A stretch of DNA of 64,000 nucleotides from Diploptera punctata (taxonomy: Eukaryota; Arthropoda; Insecta; Blattodea; Blaberidae). The first letter of the stretch is position 1, and the number at the start of each line of letters is the position of its first letter. Positions 54,446-64,000 of this stretch are shown piece by piece. The position numbers and the translations under genes were made by a program. The notes below the pieces were generated by a model that worked only from the letters and a program-made list of their open reading frames with translations, made no database searches and had not been told where the DNA came from. The stretch is from assembly GCA_030220185.1 (NCBI GenBank), contig JASPKZ010007797.1, positions 4,454,501 to 4,518,500 of the forward strand. Reading direction: 5' to 3'.

Positions 54446-54640
54446 TGCAATTCAAACAAATATTCTACCACTAAAGTAGAATAAGGGAACATACTGTCAG
54501 GAAATATAATTGACAAAATATATTATAAAAACCAGGAAGAAAAATTTTAATTTAAAAAAGAAAAACAGAAGAAAATTTTACATCAATAATTATCTTTAAC
54601 CTGAAGAAAGCAAAATGTTAGACAAGAATAAAAAACTGAA
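54446..54640. other. AT-rich spacer before the minisatellite
   Basis: No recognisable feature. Confidence 0.3.
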
Positions 54641-54649
54641 AATAAAACC

Positions 54650-56805
54650 CTATAGTCGACAGGCCAAGACCTGCATCCCTAAACTTCAGGCCAGAAGGAC
54701 CTGAACAATAAATTTCTATAGCCTGCAGCCATGAAGAACTGCAACCCTAAACTTCAGGCCAAAAGGACCTGAACAATACATTCCTATAGCCTGCAGCCAT
54801 GGAGAACTGCATCCCTAAACTTCAGGCCAGAAGGACCTGAACAATAAATTTCTATAGCCTGCAGCCATGAAGAACTGCAACCCTAAACTTCAGGCCAAAA
54901 GGACCTGAACAATAAATTCCTATAGCCTGCAGCCATGAAGAACTGCAACCCTAAACTTCAGGCCAGAAGGACCTGAACAATAAATTCCTGTAGACGGCAG
55001 CCATGAAGAACTGCAACCCTAAACTTCAGGCCAGAAGGACCTGAACAATAAATTCCTGTAGACAGCAGCCATAAAGAACTGCAACCCTAAACTTCAGGCC
55101 AAAAGGACCTGAACAATAAATTCCTATAGCCTGCAGCCATGAAGAACTGCAACCCTAAACTTCAGGCCAGAAGAACTGAAAAATAAATTCCTATAGTCAG
55201 CTGCCATGAAGAACTGCAACCCTAAACTTCAGGCCAGAAGGACCTGAACAATAAATTCCTGTAGATGGCAGCCATGAAGAACTGCAACCCTAAACTTCAG
55301 GCCAGAAGGACCTGAACAATAAATTCCTATAGCCTGCAGCCATGAAGAACTGCATCCCTAAACTTCAGGCCAGAAGGACCTGAACAATAAATTCCTGTAG
55401 ACGGCAGCCATGAAGAACTGCAACCCTAAACTTCAGGCCAGAAGGACCTGAACAATAAATTCCTGTAGACGGCAGCCATGAAGAACTGCAACCCTAAACT
55501 TCAGGACAGAAGGACCTGAAAAAATAAAATCCTATAGTCTGTACGCCAGGAAAGCCGGCATTCCTAAACATCAGGCCAGAAGGACCTGAAAATAAATTCC
55601 TATTAGTCAGCAGCCATGAAGAACTGCATCTATAAACTTGAGGCCAGAAGGACCTGAAAAATAAATTCCTATAGCCTGCAGCCATGAAGAACTGCATCCC
55701 TAAACTTCAGGCCAGAAGGACCTGAACAATAAATTCCTATAGCCTGCAGCCATGAAGAACTGCATCCCTAAACTTCAGGCCAGAAGGACCTGAACAATAA
55801 ATTCCTATAGCCTGCAGCCATGAAGAACTGCATCCCTAAACTTCAGGCCAGAAGGACCTGAACAATAAATTCCTATAGACGGCAGCCATGAAGAACTGCA
55901 TCCCTAAACTTCAGGCCAGAAGGACCTGAACAATACATTCCTATAGAAGGCAGCCATGAAGAACTGCATCCCTAAACTTCAGGCCAGAAGGACCTGAACA
56001 ATAAATTCCTGTAGTCTGCAGCCATGAAGAACTGCAACCCTAAACTTCAGGCCAGAAGGACTTGAAAACTAAATTCCTATATCCTGCAGCCATGAAGAAC
56101 TGCATCCCTAAACTTCAGGCCAGAACGACCTGAACAATAAATTCCTATAGATGGCAGCCATGAAGAACTGCATCCCTAATCTTCAGTCCAGAAGGACCTG
56201 AACAATAAATTCCTGCAGCCATGAAGAACTGCATCCCTAAACTTCAGGCCAGAAGGACCTGAAAACTAAATTCCTATATCCTGCAGCCATGAAGAACTGC
56301 ATCCCTAAACTTCAGGCCAGAAGGACCTGAACAATAAATTCCTATAGACGGCAGCCATGAAGAACTGCATCCCTAAACTTCAGGCCAGAAGGACCTGAAA
56401 ACTAAATTCCTATATCCTGCAGCCATGAAGAACTGCATCCCTAAACTTCAGGCCAGAAGGACCTGAACAATAAATTCCTATATCCTGCATCCATGAAGAG
56501 CTGCATCCCTAAACTTCATGCCAGAAGGACCTGAAAAAATAAATTCCTATAAAAGTCTGCAGCCATGAAGAACTGCATCCCTAAACTTCAGGCCAGAAGG
56601 ACCTGAAAATAAATTCCTGTAAATAGCCAGCAGCCATGAAGAACTGCATCCCTAAACTTCAGGCCAGAAGGACCTGAACAATAAATTCCTATAGTAAAAG
56701 GCAGCCATGAAGAACTGCATCCCTAAACTTCAGGCCAGAAGGACCTGAACAATAAATTCCTATAGTAGGCAGCCATGAAGAACTGCAACCCTAAACTCCT
56801 GAATG
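54650..56805. repeat. 68-bp minisatellite, about 32 copies
   Basis: Repeats of CAGCCATGAAGAACTGCATC, CCTAAACTTCAGGCC, AGAAGGACCTGAACAATAAA and TTCCTATAGCCTG. Successive ATGAAG positions 54731, 54799, 54867 and 54935 give a 68-bp period. Copies differ mainly at a variable hinge (CCTG, ACGG, ATGG, AAGG, TCTG) and in small indels, with higher-order blocks in the second half alternating AACTAAATTCCTATATCC and AACAATAAATTCCTATAG variants. Each monomer has an inverted repeat TTCAGG...CCTGAA. 68 is not a multiple of 3, so coding is excluded. Confidence 0.95.
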
Positions 56806-57300
56806 GCAGGCCTTGAGGACCTGCAAAACTTCCTGTTCACGTAGAAATTGACGTCTTGAAAATGATGAAGTATAATCTTGAACCTGAAAAAGAAACTTTA
56901 CACATTCTGCTTTCTTTCAGGTTAAAATCCCAGGCCAGTGACAAGTTTTGCTGACTCCCTACCTTTTACTGTCCCTCGCTGTCCCTTGATTTCTCTCCAA
57001 CAAAGCAGGTATGGCCACACAAGGTCGTGGCCGCACCTGCAAAATATCAGCAGCCACTAAACATGTTCTCAACCTTAATTCTACCAGAATATCAACTCAG
57101 AATTCATCACTCAACACATATTTATTGATATATGTCAAGTCACCAAGTACAGATAATATGACATCAAATGTTAATGACAAGTGGAAATGTCAATTATCTA
57201 GTGCTGCTATATTTAACAATGATTAATAAAGAAAGCATTAATCATTGTTTGGTGCTGTCAAAGGGTCAGGCTAAGCGATAATTCGGAAGAGAAAAGTTAC
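56806..57300 (+). other. Unrecognised region after the minisatellite with a small ORF
   Basis: 57011-57226 encodes MATQGRGRTCKISAATKHVL and on, 71 residues, Ser/Thr/Asn-rich, no domain. An acceptor-like TCTCTCCAACAAAGCAG precedes its ATG by two bases. It may be chance. Confidence 0.2.
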
Positions 57301-57304
57301 TGGG

Positions 57305-57440
57305 ATGCAGGATTATAAGAGAAAATTTTGTTTCAGGACTGGGGTTGCTTAAGTAGCTCAAGTGGTTAGAGAATAATTTCATAAAGCTGGAGGTCCTGCA
57401 TTCAAATCCCAGTTTAGCCAGAACTTTCTCCCTTCAGAAT
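57305..57440 (+). repeat. tRNA-like block between inverted repeats
   Basis: AAGAGAAAATTTTG and GAACTTTCTCCCTTC frame a tRNA-like core (57346-57420) with A-box TAGCTCAAGTGG and B-box ATTCAAATCCC. This is a different tRNA ancestor from most copies here, framed by the same kind of inverted arms. Confidence 0.55.
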
Positions 57441-57744
57441 TATTTGGTGTATTTACACTCTTTAAAAATGTAATTAAATAAGTCTAATAATCCTCCAATA
57501 TTTTAGAATATAACGGAGGTTTCATGGAGGATTTGTTGATTATTCTGGTACATTAAGGTCTTAGGTTTCAGTATTTAAGCTGACTTTCCCTCTTGTTCAG
57601 AGCTGAAGTACTGAGAAAACATTACCACATTCCCTGTACTTTAGCAAGGAGATTAGTAATTTCCTAATCTCCTAAGCCCGAGGAAAATTTTTTAAACAAA
57701 AATTTGTGTTTAGAGATTTCTGGAAAAGGCTAAGTCAAATTATC
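57441..57744. other. Spacer, no feature recognised
   Basis: AT-rich; includes TTAGTAATTTCCTAATCTCC, a short inverted repeat of no clear meaning. Confidence 0.3.
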
Positions 57745-58330
57745 CATATAGAAAATGAAAACATCTTACAGAAGAACGAAAAAGAAAACAAAGAGAAAGA
57801 AATAAGTATAAACAATGAAAAAGAAGAAGAAAAGTAAGAAGAAAAATAAAAATAACAGACATTAGAAAAAATAAACAAAAAATTAGAGAAATATGAAGAG
57901 GAAGAAAGAAAAGAGGAAAAATAAAAATAGAGAAGGAAGGAAAATAAAATGAAGAGGAAAAAAACGAAGACAATTAGGAGGAATAAGAAAAGAAAAAACA
58001 GAGAAAAGAGGAAGAGTGAAAAAAAAGAAACTGAAAAAATAAAGCAAAGAATATGAAGTAAAAGGAAAAAATAAAAATAAGAATAAGAAAACGTAGACAA
58101 TGAAGGAAAATAAAAGGAAAAGAAGAAAGGAGACAATTAGGAGGAATAGGAAGAAAAAAAGGAGAAATAGAAGAGGAAAAAGGAAGAAAAAAGAAATGGA
58201 AAAAGAAAAGCACAGAATATGAAGAAAAAGTAAAAATAAAAGTAGGAGGAGGAAGGTGATGGGAAATAAATAGAGAGAAGGAAAAGAATAAGAGGTTCAA
58301 CAAAAAAGAGAAAATGTGGAAGAAGAAAGT
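57745..58330. repeat. Purine-rich (GA) low-complexity tract
   Basis: About 585 bp of almost pure A and G on the plus strand, irregular rather than a short-period array. The complementary frames (57735-58136 and 57974-58456 minus) give Ser/Phe-rich translations that are by-products of composition. Such tracts can form intramolecular triplexes. Confidence 0.9.
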
Positions 58331-58535
58331 AATGAATTTATTTAAGTAAAATTTCATTACCTCACCTCTTAATCTTCTCGTTCTTCTTAGACTAGTTTTG
58401 GATTCTTCTTTGCTTCCATCATTAGAACCAAGAAAGGATCCTAAACTAGTATACAAAGAAAGAGATTATGAAGTGAGTTAATAAAAATTTTACTTAAATA
58501 AATAATTTTATAGTGTTAATTCCTAACAAATGTAT
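58331..58535. mobile_element. Minimal Penelope-like inverted unit
   Basis: Tips TTACCTCACCTCTTAATCTT and AGATTATGAAGTGAGTTAAT face each other around 58428 (inner GACTAGTTTTGGATTC and complement). The tail TTATAGTGTTAATTCCTAAC lies on the right only. Target duplication not found. Confidence 0.6.
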
Positions 58536-59170
58536 GTTTAAAAGCAATTAATTTTTCTGTGAGCCTGAATGAATAAACTACATTTAGTCGAGGGAAAATA
58601 AGCTTTGAGTTTATTTGAAGTTATCAATGGAATGAAGAATAATTTTGAAATTTCTGTTGAAGATACAAATTTCAAGTGTTAGTAACTACATGTGTTATTT
58701 GTTCTACGCGCTGCGGAAACTTGCATCTTCAAGTGCTTGTACCATAAATAACACACACTATCATTCCATTATTAAATATTTAAATTTATTTTTGAATTTA
58801 AAATTCTTCCAGAGCCAGAAAATGTTTAAAGATATTGATGTCAGCTGAAAATGTAAGATAAAATTAGACATGAAAAATTCACTATTAAACCTAATTTTAA
58901 TCTTGAAAGTTTCTAAATGTAAGAAAGTAAAGAATTTTGGAATATGGGCCCCAAAACTAAAATATGTAAGTTTTCCTAAACACCTATCTCCTCAAATTTA
59001 TATAAACTGATTTTATAAAATTCAACTAAAAACAAATATACTCATCTTTTGACATCTTTAGCACCCATTCAACTGCCGGCTGCAGTCAAATTACCTGAAA
59101 ATTAAACAATTGCAACTCAATTCTTATTTAGATATGCTTTATCATACAGACAACAAGTCAACAACTTTAA
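58536..59170. other. AT-rich region without recognised content
   Basis: A short plus-strand open frame (58645-58848) has no domain. Confidence 0.3.
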
Positions 59171-59171
59171 C

Positions 59172-59300
59172 ATTCAAATAACTCATTAGTACTATCAAAC
59201 CCGCAGGTTCATGGTCATGCAGACCATACATCCATATCCTGAGCTAAAGTTTTCAATTATTATCTGTATAAATCACCTCTCTCAAAAGTAGGAGAATAAT
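59172..59300 (-). mobile_element. LINE family 1 3' end, degenerate
   Basis: CATTAGTACTATCAAACCCG and CAGGTTCATGGTCATGCAGA match the 3' ends at 17135 and 22415. Confidence 0.6.
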
Positions 59301-59559
59301 GTGTCATCAGAGACTACAGAACTATTGGTCCAATTTTCATCAAGAAACAAATATAATATGTTGGAATTAATATTATAATATTTAATAACTTACTATGGAT
59401 CTAAATAGTTCAATATACTTCTTTGAAATTGATTCTACAATTTGCAGTATGTTTTGCACTTCAACAGGATGTCCTAATTAATATGAAATATATTATGGAG
59501 GGCTTCACAACCTTAAATTAATTACATAATTTAAAAAGTCCTACTCTACACATAAATAT

Positions 59560-59770
59560 CAATAAATAATCTAGTAAAAAACCTACCGATTCTGATCCCG
59601 TCACCTCATAGCTTCGAATCGACATCCCAAATATTCCGCCTTTTTTTAATCTATTCTCTGATTGGGCAAAGGGACGAGAGGTCATTGACCCTAACTCAAT
59701 ATTCCCGCTTTCAAAATACAATGCATCCTGATTGGTCGAATTTAAGCTATACCACAGACTGCCATCTTAC
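59560..59770 (-). promoter_or_regulatory. Candidate promoter and first exon of an unidentified minus-strand gene
   Basis: Reading the minus strand there are two CCAAT boxes in good contexts (ACCAATCAG at 59735-59731 and CCCAATCAG at 59665-59661). An ATG at 59625 in a TTGGGATGTC context then opens 13 codons, MSIRSYEVTGSES, to a phase-0 donor GTAGGT (59586-59581). The block is repeat-free. No downstream exon recognised on the minus strand, so the gene is unnamed and the call is tentative. Confidence 0.35.
59679..59691. promoter_or_regulatory. Perfect IR-1 nuclear-receptor half-site palindrome (EcRE-like)
   Basis: AGGTCA-T-TGACCC: two half-sites inverted with one-base spacing, the arrangement preferred by the insect EcR-USP heterodimer and by some RXR partners. 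It lies between the two CCAAT boxes. Confidence 0.4.
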
Positions 59771-60399
59771 CTACTTTAATAAAGCGAGCAACTTATTTTA
59801 ATATTTTCATGTCTGTTTCTCCCATTTTACATTTCACTAAATTAAACTTACATTTAATATTTTACATTAATTCTTGATATTTTTAACAATTTCTTCAATA
59901 TAAGATAGTACTACGGCAATGATACTCGTTACTGCTTTCTCATTGGTTGAAGCAAATAATCTTACACGCTAATATAATGAATTCAATGTTCAAATGCTAA
60001 ACTATTAAGACAATTACGAAAAAAGTTTTAAAAGAAGAAAAATAAGCCTTGTTATTGATACTTTCCCTATGATATGAATAATGCTTTCATTTAGCGTGTC
60101 AAAAAAAGGTACGCCAACAGCAGTAACATAATACGGTAGAAGTAATGAAAATTGAAAGATGGAAATTTATATAAGAAAAAATCGTCATAATCATCCATAC
60201 AAATGTAAGCATATTACGATCTCAAGCCTGGATTTTCACTCCATCTCTTTTTCGGACGCCCAAGGCCATGCGGTCGGTAGCGAGGATTTATATTTTAGGA
60301 GATACATTGTACGTGAATTATATCCCGGAAATAAAGGTAGCGAAATATTGTTGCATTAATTAAACTGGGTATTTATTGAATGTCACCTGATATTTAATA

Positions 60400-60570
60400 A
60401 GAAAACATTGCAGATTTATAACTTACCGTACCGTAACGGTGCCAGGTTAACATCCTCATACCTTGCAGCCTCTAATCTCAATGGGTTCCCTATGACATAA
60501 GGTGATAAAACCAAGGTCACGAACTTTTGACCAATAAGGTAACACTACCCTTGATTACGTCATAAAAATT
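60400..60570 (-). promoter_or_regulatory. Second candidate promoter or first exon, minus strand
   Basis: On the minus strand a CRE (TGACGTAA, 60562-60555), an inverted CCAAT (60531-60535 on plus), and an AGGTCA (60514-60519) with a TGACC eight bases on precede ATGAGGATGTTAACCTGG. That short frame (MRMLTWHRYGT) reaches a GTAAGT donor next to 60425. Could be an alternative first exon of the same gene as 59560-59770. No homology recognised. Confidence 0.25.
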
Positions 60571-61000
60571 AAAACGAATTAATAACTAATTATAATATTT
60601 TAATAAATTGTATAAAATAATTTTAATCACATGCAGACATATTTTTTTATAATTTAATTAAAACATAATTTAATTAATTATGGAATGCTATTGTTTTAAG
60701 AATCCATAAAAAATAGTGACTTATTTTACTAGAGGGTGGGAGAATATTTTATGAAATCAAAAAGTTGCTAAAATCATTATTGAATTTGTTCTTCCAAACT
60801 AACATTTTTTATTGAATAAATCTTATGCACAATACATACTTTTATATAATAAACAACGTAATTTGAAAGGATACCTATCATTTTGATATTATATTTTTTT
60901 ATAACCTTAAAAAAATTGATGATATAATTTTTACCTCATCTTCAAAAGGTGCTACAACTTCACAGAAGTTTTGGTATTCTCAAGAATTTGTTTCCATTAA
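60571..61000. other. AT-rich region, no feature
   Basis: No ORF or repeats seen. Confidence 0.3.
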
Positions 61001-62300
61001 TTCCTATTTTGGCATATTTTTAATTCCTAATAATTTTATATCTTCCATTACTATTTTTAGATCTTCTTTTTGTTCTTGTAGCTAGAGGTCTTCACTTACA
61101 AAATTTCTTGATCAATCTATCGTCTTGCATCTGATTAATGTGGCCAAACCATCGCAAACTTTGTGCTTTAATAAAATTACTTTGGGAAGTAACAATATAA
61201 TTAATAATCATCATCATCCAAACAAGTTTAAGGCTAAAGCCTGTTACAGTTTAAGTGAAACATTCTTCGTTAATCTTTTTCTGGAACATCCCAAAGATCT
61301 TTTCCCTTGAGAATGGTATTGAAGCATGACTTTTGGAAATCTGTTACAATTCATTTGTTGCACGTGAGTATTCTATTGTAACTGGTATTTATTTATAAAC
61401 TGTGAGATTGATTGTAATTGAAGTGCTTACATGATAGCAGTCCATGTGAGTGTTGTTCTCATTTCACAGTCTTGTTCTGCTCCTGTAACATAGTAACTAG
61501 CTAAGGTTTATATAAACATATTCTTGTGTATCGCTGTACTAGAGAAGGCTTCATGATTTTGTCAATTATTCCTATTGTTTTATTATATTTATAAATTTTA
61601 GAAGTTATGTTTGTTTCATCAAAAAACGTTCAATTATATCCAAGGTATGTAAACTCATTGACCCTTTCTATTAATTCATTGTTTATGCAGATTTTCCTTG
61701 TAACTAGGTATTTTCATGTCTTGTTTTGTTAATGTTGATTTTCATATATTTTGATTATAACTATTTTATTAATCAATATCAATAAAAATCAGGGATTAGG
61801 CCATTGGCCTGTTCTGCTTCAGGATAGAAATTGGTCCCTCCATCGCTTCTTAGGTCTCCTGGTCTTTTCACCCTGTGGGTCTGTAGTTGAATAGCTTCAG
61901 AGGTAGTCTCTTGTTTGGCATTCTAAGGAGGTTTTTCATACCAATTATTTTGGTATATTTGGATGGTTTGTTATTGCTGGTGTGTTGAGAGCTTTGTGGA
62001 TATCTTCATTTTGCATGTGATCACAAAGGTTTAATAACTTCATTCCTGCAGCTATTATCATATTTAAATTGACTGTAGTAAGAGTGCAGGTTTCAGAGCC
62101 ATAAAGTAGAGTTGGGAGAGCCATGTTTTATAAAATTTTAGAATTGTATCTGGGTATACTTTACAGAGAAGAGTGTTTTTCATTATTTCTATAAGTTTTT
62201 TTGAATTTGATCAATTTTATGTCTATGTCTTTACGTGTGTCATAGGAAAGGTTGCAACCAAGATAAATAATGTTATTAACTTGTTCTACTATATTGTTGT
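61000..62300 (-). mobile_element. Two degenerate LINE C-terminal remnants
   Basis: 61260-61320 shares CATCCCAAAGATCTTTTCC with 9840-9860. 61800-62290 on the minus strand encodes ALPTLLYGSETCTLTTVNLN and AAGMKLLNLCDHMQNEDIHK-like sequence (family 3 signature). Frames are heavily broken. Confidence 0.5.
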
Positions 62301-62309
62301 TATTAAGTC

Positions 62310-62612
62310 CACCGCTGGGTCTCGAGGTAGCGTGCTGCCTTGTCACACAGTGGGCTTAGGTTCAATTCCGAGTCAGAACAGGTTCCTGGGTGAGGTTTTT
62401 CCTCACCTGTAAGACAAATGTCAGGAAGCTTAGGGCTGAACAGTCCCCAAAACCATCTGGCCATCATCATCATCCTTCACCGGTGTGGAAAGCAAAGGGA
62501 AGCTACCACACCTATAATTCCCTAGTATAGCTGCAAAGCATAGCATGAAAATGCTATGATTGCAGTGAAAGACCTGCCCTCAGGCAGAATTACTATGGAT
62601 GGATGGAATATT
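62310..62612 (+). mobile_element. tRNA-derived SINE, family A, full-length
   Basis: TCCACCGCTGGGTCTCGAGG, B-box GGTTCAATTCCGAG, TAAGACAAATGTCAGGAAGC, 3' part GGAAGCTACCACACCTATAA to CAGGCAGAATTACTATGG, ending in (GGAT)n. Best representative of the family. Confidence 0.75.
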
Positions 62613-62785
62613 ATTTTTATGAATGTTTTATTTATTTAATATGTTAAATATAATTATTGTTTTTGTATTTATTAAAGAAAGAATAAGAAAGATTATAATT
62701 ATTTGTAAAGAAAACAACATCCTGCTGAATGGAAGAAGAATAAAGTAAAATAGCCAGAAATCCATTTAAGAAACTTCTATAAGGT
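62613..62785. other. AT-rich spacer
   Basis: Nothing recognised. Confidence 0.3.
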
Positions 62786-63200
62786 ATGGACCTATGCCGG
62801 TTCCATCAGGGTTTACTATCCATGCACCTGTATACTATGAAAGTATGTATGTGTGTGTGTTCTAATGCCACCCATTGCACTGTGCATGCTTTGGGTTCCT
62901 CACTAGACGGATATACGGCATTAACGTGGTCTGCTTCCAATTTACGTACCACTTCAGCACACTACTTTGTGTAGATGATGTATTCTTGTATTGTGTACTG
63001 AGAGGAGTGTAGGATGAGTGTATGTTTATGTAGTGTAAAGTGTGTTGTGTGAGGCATGATGATGAAGAGAAGATAGAATGTGAAACTCAGTGCCAGTACA
63101 TAACCAACCCCTGTTGAAAAGTACCGATGAATGAATCACTATCAACAGTACCACATGCCTTCTCAAAATATGTACTGGGGAGAGGTGTGTAATTTAATGC
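62786..63200. repeat. Dispersed repeat, second copy of 54050-54445
   Basis: Begins TATGCCGGTTCCATCAGGGT and shares the central GATGATGTATTCTTGTATTG and the AGAGGAGTGTAGGATGAGTG segment; includes a (TG)n run near 62845-62860. Confidence 0.6.
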
Positions 63201-63382
63201 AGGAATCTGGTGCACAATCAAGTGAATAAAAATTGTGCACCACCACTTTTCCTGGCCCAGAGATTGAAAACTTTGCAATTTAAATACTTTCACAATTAAA
63301 ATTTTCAACCCCATCAGGAATCAAACTCGGTGAGTAGACTAACACCTGAGCCAGCACGTTGGACAACAATGGAATTATTTAG

Positions 63383-64000
63383 GATATCTTTTCTTAAATA
63401 CACCATCGCAGATGCACCAAAAGTGACAGAAGATCTTGCTGGAGTTCGGAATTCCTAAAAAGTTAGTTAGACTTATATGAATGTGCCTAATTGGCACAAA
63501 GAGTAGGGTGCATGTAGGCAAACAGTTTTTGGATACTTTTAAAATCCACAATGGATTGAAGCAAGGAGATGCACTATCTCTTTTACTATTTAATTTTGTA
63601 CTAGACCATGCCATCAAATCTTCAGAGGATGAAGAAGGTCTACAATTCAATGGTATTAACAAGCTGTTAGTTTATGTTGATGATGTAGTACTATTGGCCG
63701 ATAGCAAAGAGATACTAAAGGCCAACATGCACACACTATTGAGTAAAACTAAGAAATTGGGGCTGGAAGTAAATATCAATAAAACTAAATATATGGTCAC
63801 ATATAGAAATACATTATATAATGGAAATTGACAGCTAATGACAAATGAGAGAAATTTTGAGGAAGTGGCTTAATTCAAATACCTTGGAACAATAATCACA
63901 AATAGGAATGAGATGCACAAAGAAATTATATATAGGCTCAATTCTGGAAATGTGTGCTATTATGCATTACAGGGACTCTTGATGTCCCAACTCCCTTCAA
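63383..64000 (+). mobile_element. LINE family 1 reverse transcriptase, cut by the window end
   Basis: 63481-63831 encodes TKSRVHVGKQFLDTFKIHNG, LKQGDALSLLLFNFVLDHAI, NKLLVYVDDVVLLADSKEIL and LGLEVNINKTKYMVTYRN. This is the RT palm with the catalytic YVDD; the usual SPLLF has become SLLLF. It is nearly collinear with the minus-strand copy at 17764-18132. The upstream part (63383-63480) is FGIP-x-KLVRLI-like with a stop before the ATG at 63479. The element continues past position 64000. Confidence 0.85.

Noticed and set aside
55494..55697. Minus-strand ORF inside the 68-bp minisatellite
   Set aside because: The period is not a multiple of three, so the frame shifts every monomer; the ORF is a chance product of monomer variants.
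54650..56805. CRISPR array
   Set aside because: No unique spacers; contiguous variable monomers of a minisatellite.
57735..58456. Overlapping Phe/Ser-rich minus-strand ORFs
   Set aside because: They are direct translations of a purine-only tract, with no other coding sign.

Overview
This is eukaryotic, very probably insect, nuclear DNA. It is AT-rich, with sparse small exons, GT-AG introns and several transposon classes layered on each other. The dispersed tRNA-headed SINEs, abundant LINE remnants and huge numbers of Penelope-like element (PLE) 3' ends suggest a large-genome polyneopteran such as a cockroach, termite or similar. That placement is inference from style, not proof.

Two host genes can be named with good support, in divergent orientation. 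The first coding exon of SAP18 (Bin1) lies on the minus strand at 5341-5415; the rest of that gene is off the left edge. A complete four-exon calcineurin regulator (RCAN, fly sarah/nebula) lies on the plus strand from 6967 to 14424 and encodes 247 residues. A Gag-like ORF with a SAP-like N-terminus lies at 309-1019. A repeat-poor island at 59.5-60.6 kb has CCAAT boxes, a perfect IR-1 nuclear-receptor palindrome, a CRE and two plausible minus-strand first exons, so it may be the promoter of an unidentified gene. The rest of the sequence, including all the RCAN introns, is intergenic or intronic and repeat-dominated.

The dominant repeat is a family of PLE 3' ends encoding the C-terminal GIY-YIG endonuclease (YIGKTKRNL, KEH, EIEKSAIAAH, then a conserved NFEIP tail). 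I see no reverse transcriptase for it here. Most copies are arranged head-to-head as inverted pairs, from about 1.4 kb down to 144 bp. At least seven of these foldback units carry a one-sided tail and are bounded by 9-15 bp direct repeats that look like target-site duplications (TSDs), so the inverted dimer itself appears to insert. One PLE copy has a perfect five-fold, in-frame 84-bp amplification inside the GIY-YIG core (30584-31003).

Other content: three or more LINE families (QGDALSPLLF and YVDD reverse-transcriptase motifs, LYGSETW-type C-termini); a broken Tc1/mariner transposase (41736-42549); a pogo/Tigger transposase N-terminus in RCAN intron 3 (12549-12862); at least four tRNA-derived SINE families; tRNA-like units framed by GAGAAAAATT/AATTTTTCTC inverted repeats, including a perfect 304-bp tandem duplication at 49.2-49.8 kb; several short terminal-inverted-repeat (TIR) elements; a 68-bp minisatellite of about 32 copies (54.65-56.8 kb); and a 600-bp purine-rich tract (57.74-58.33 kb). 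There are no CRISPR arrays, rRNA genes or prokaryotic operons.
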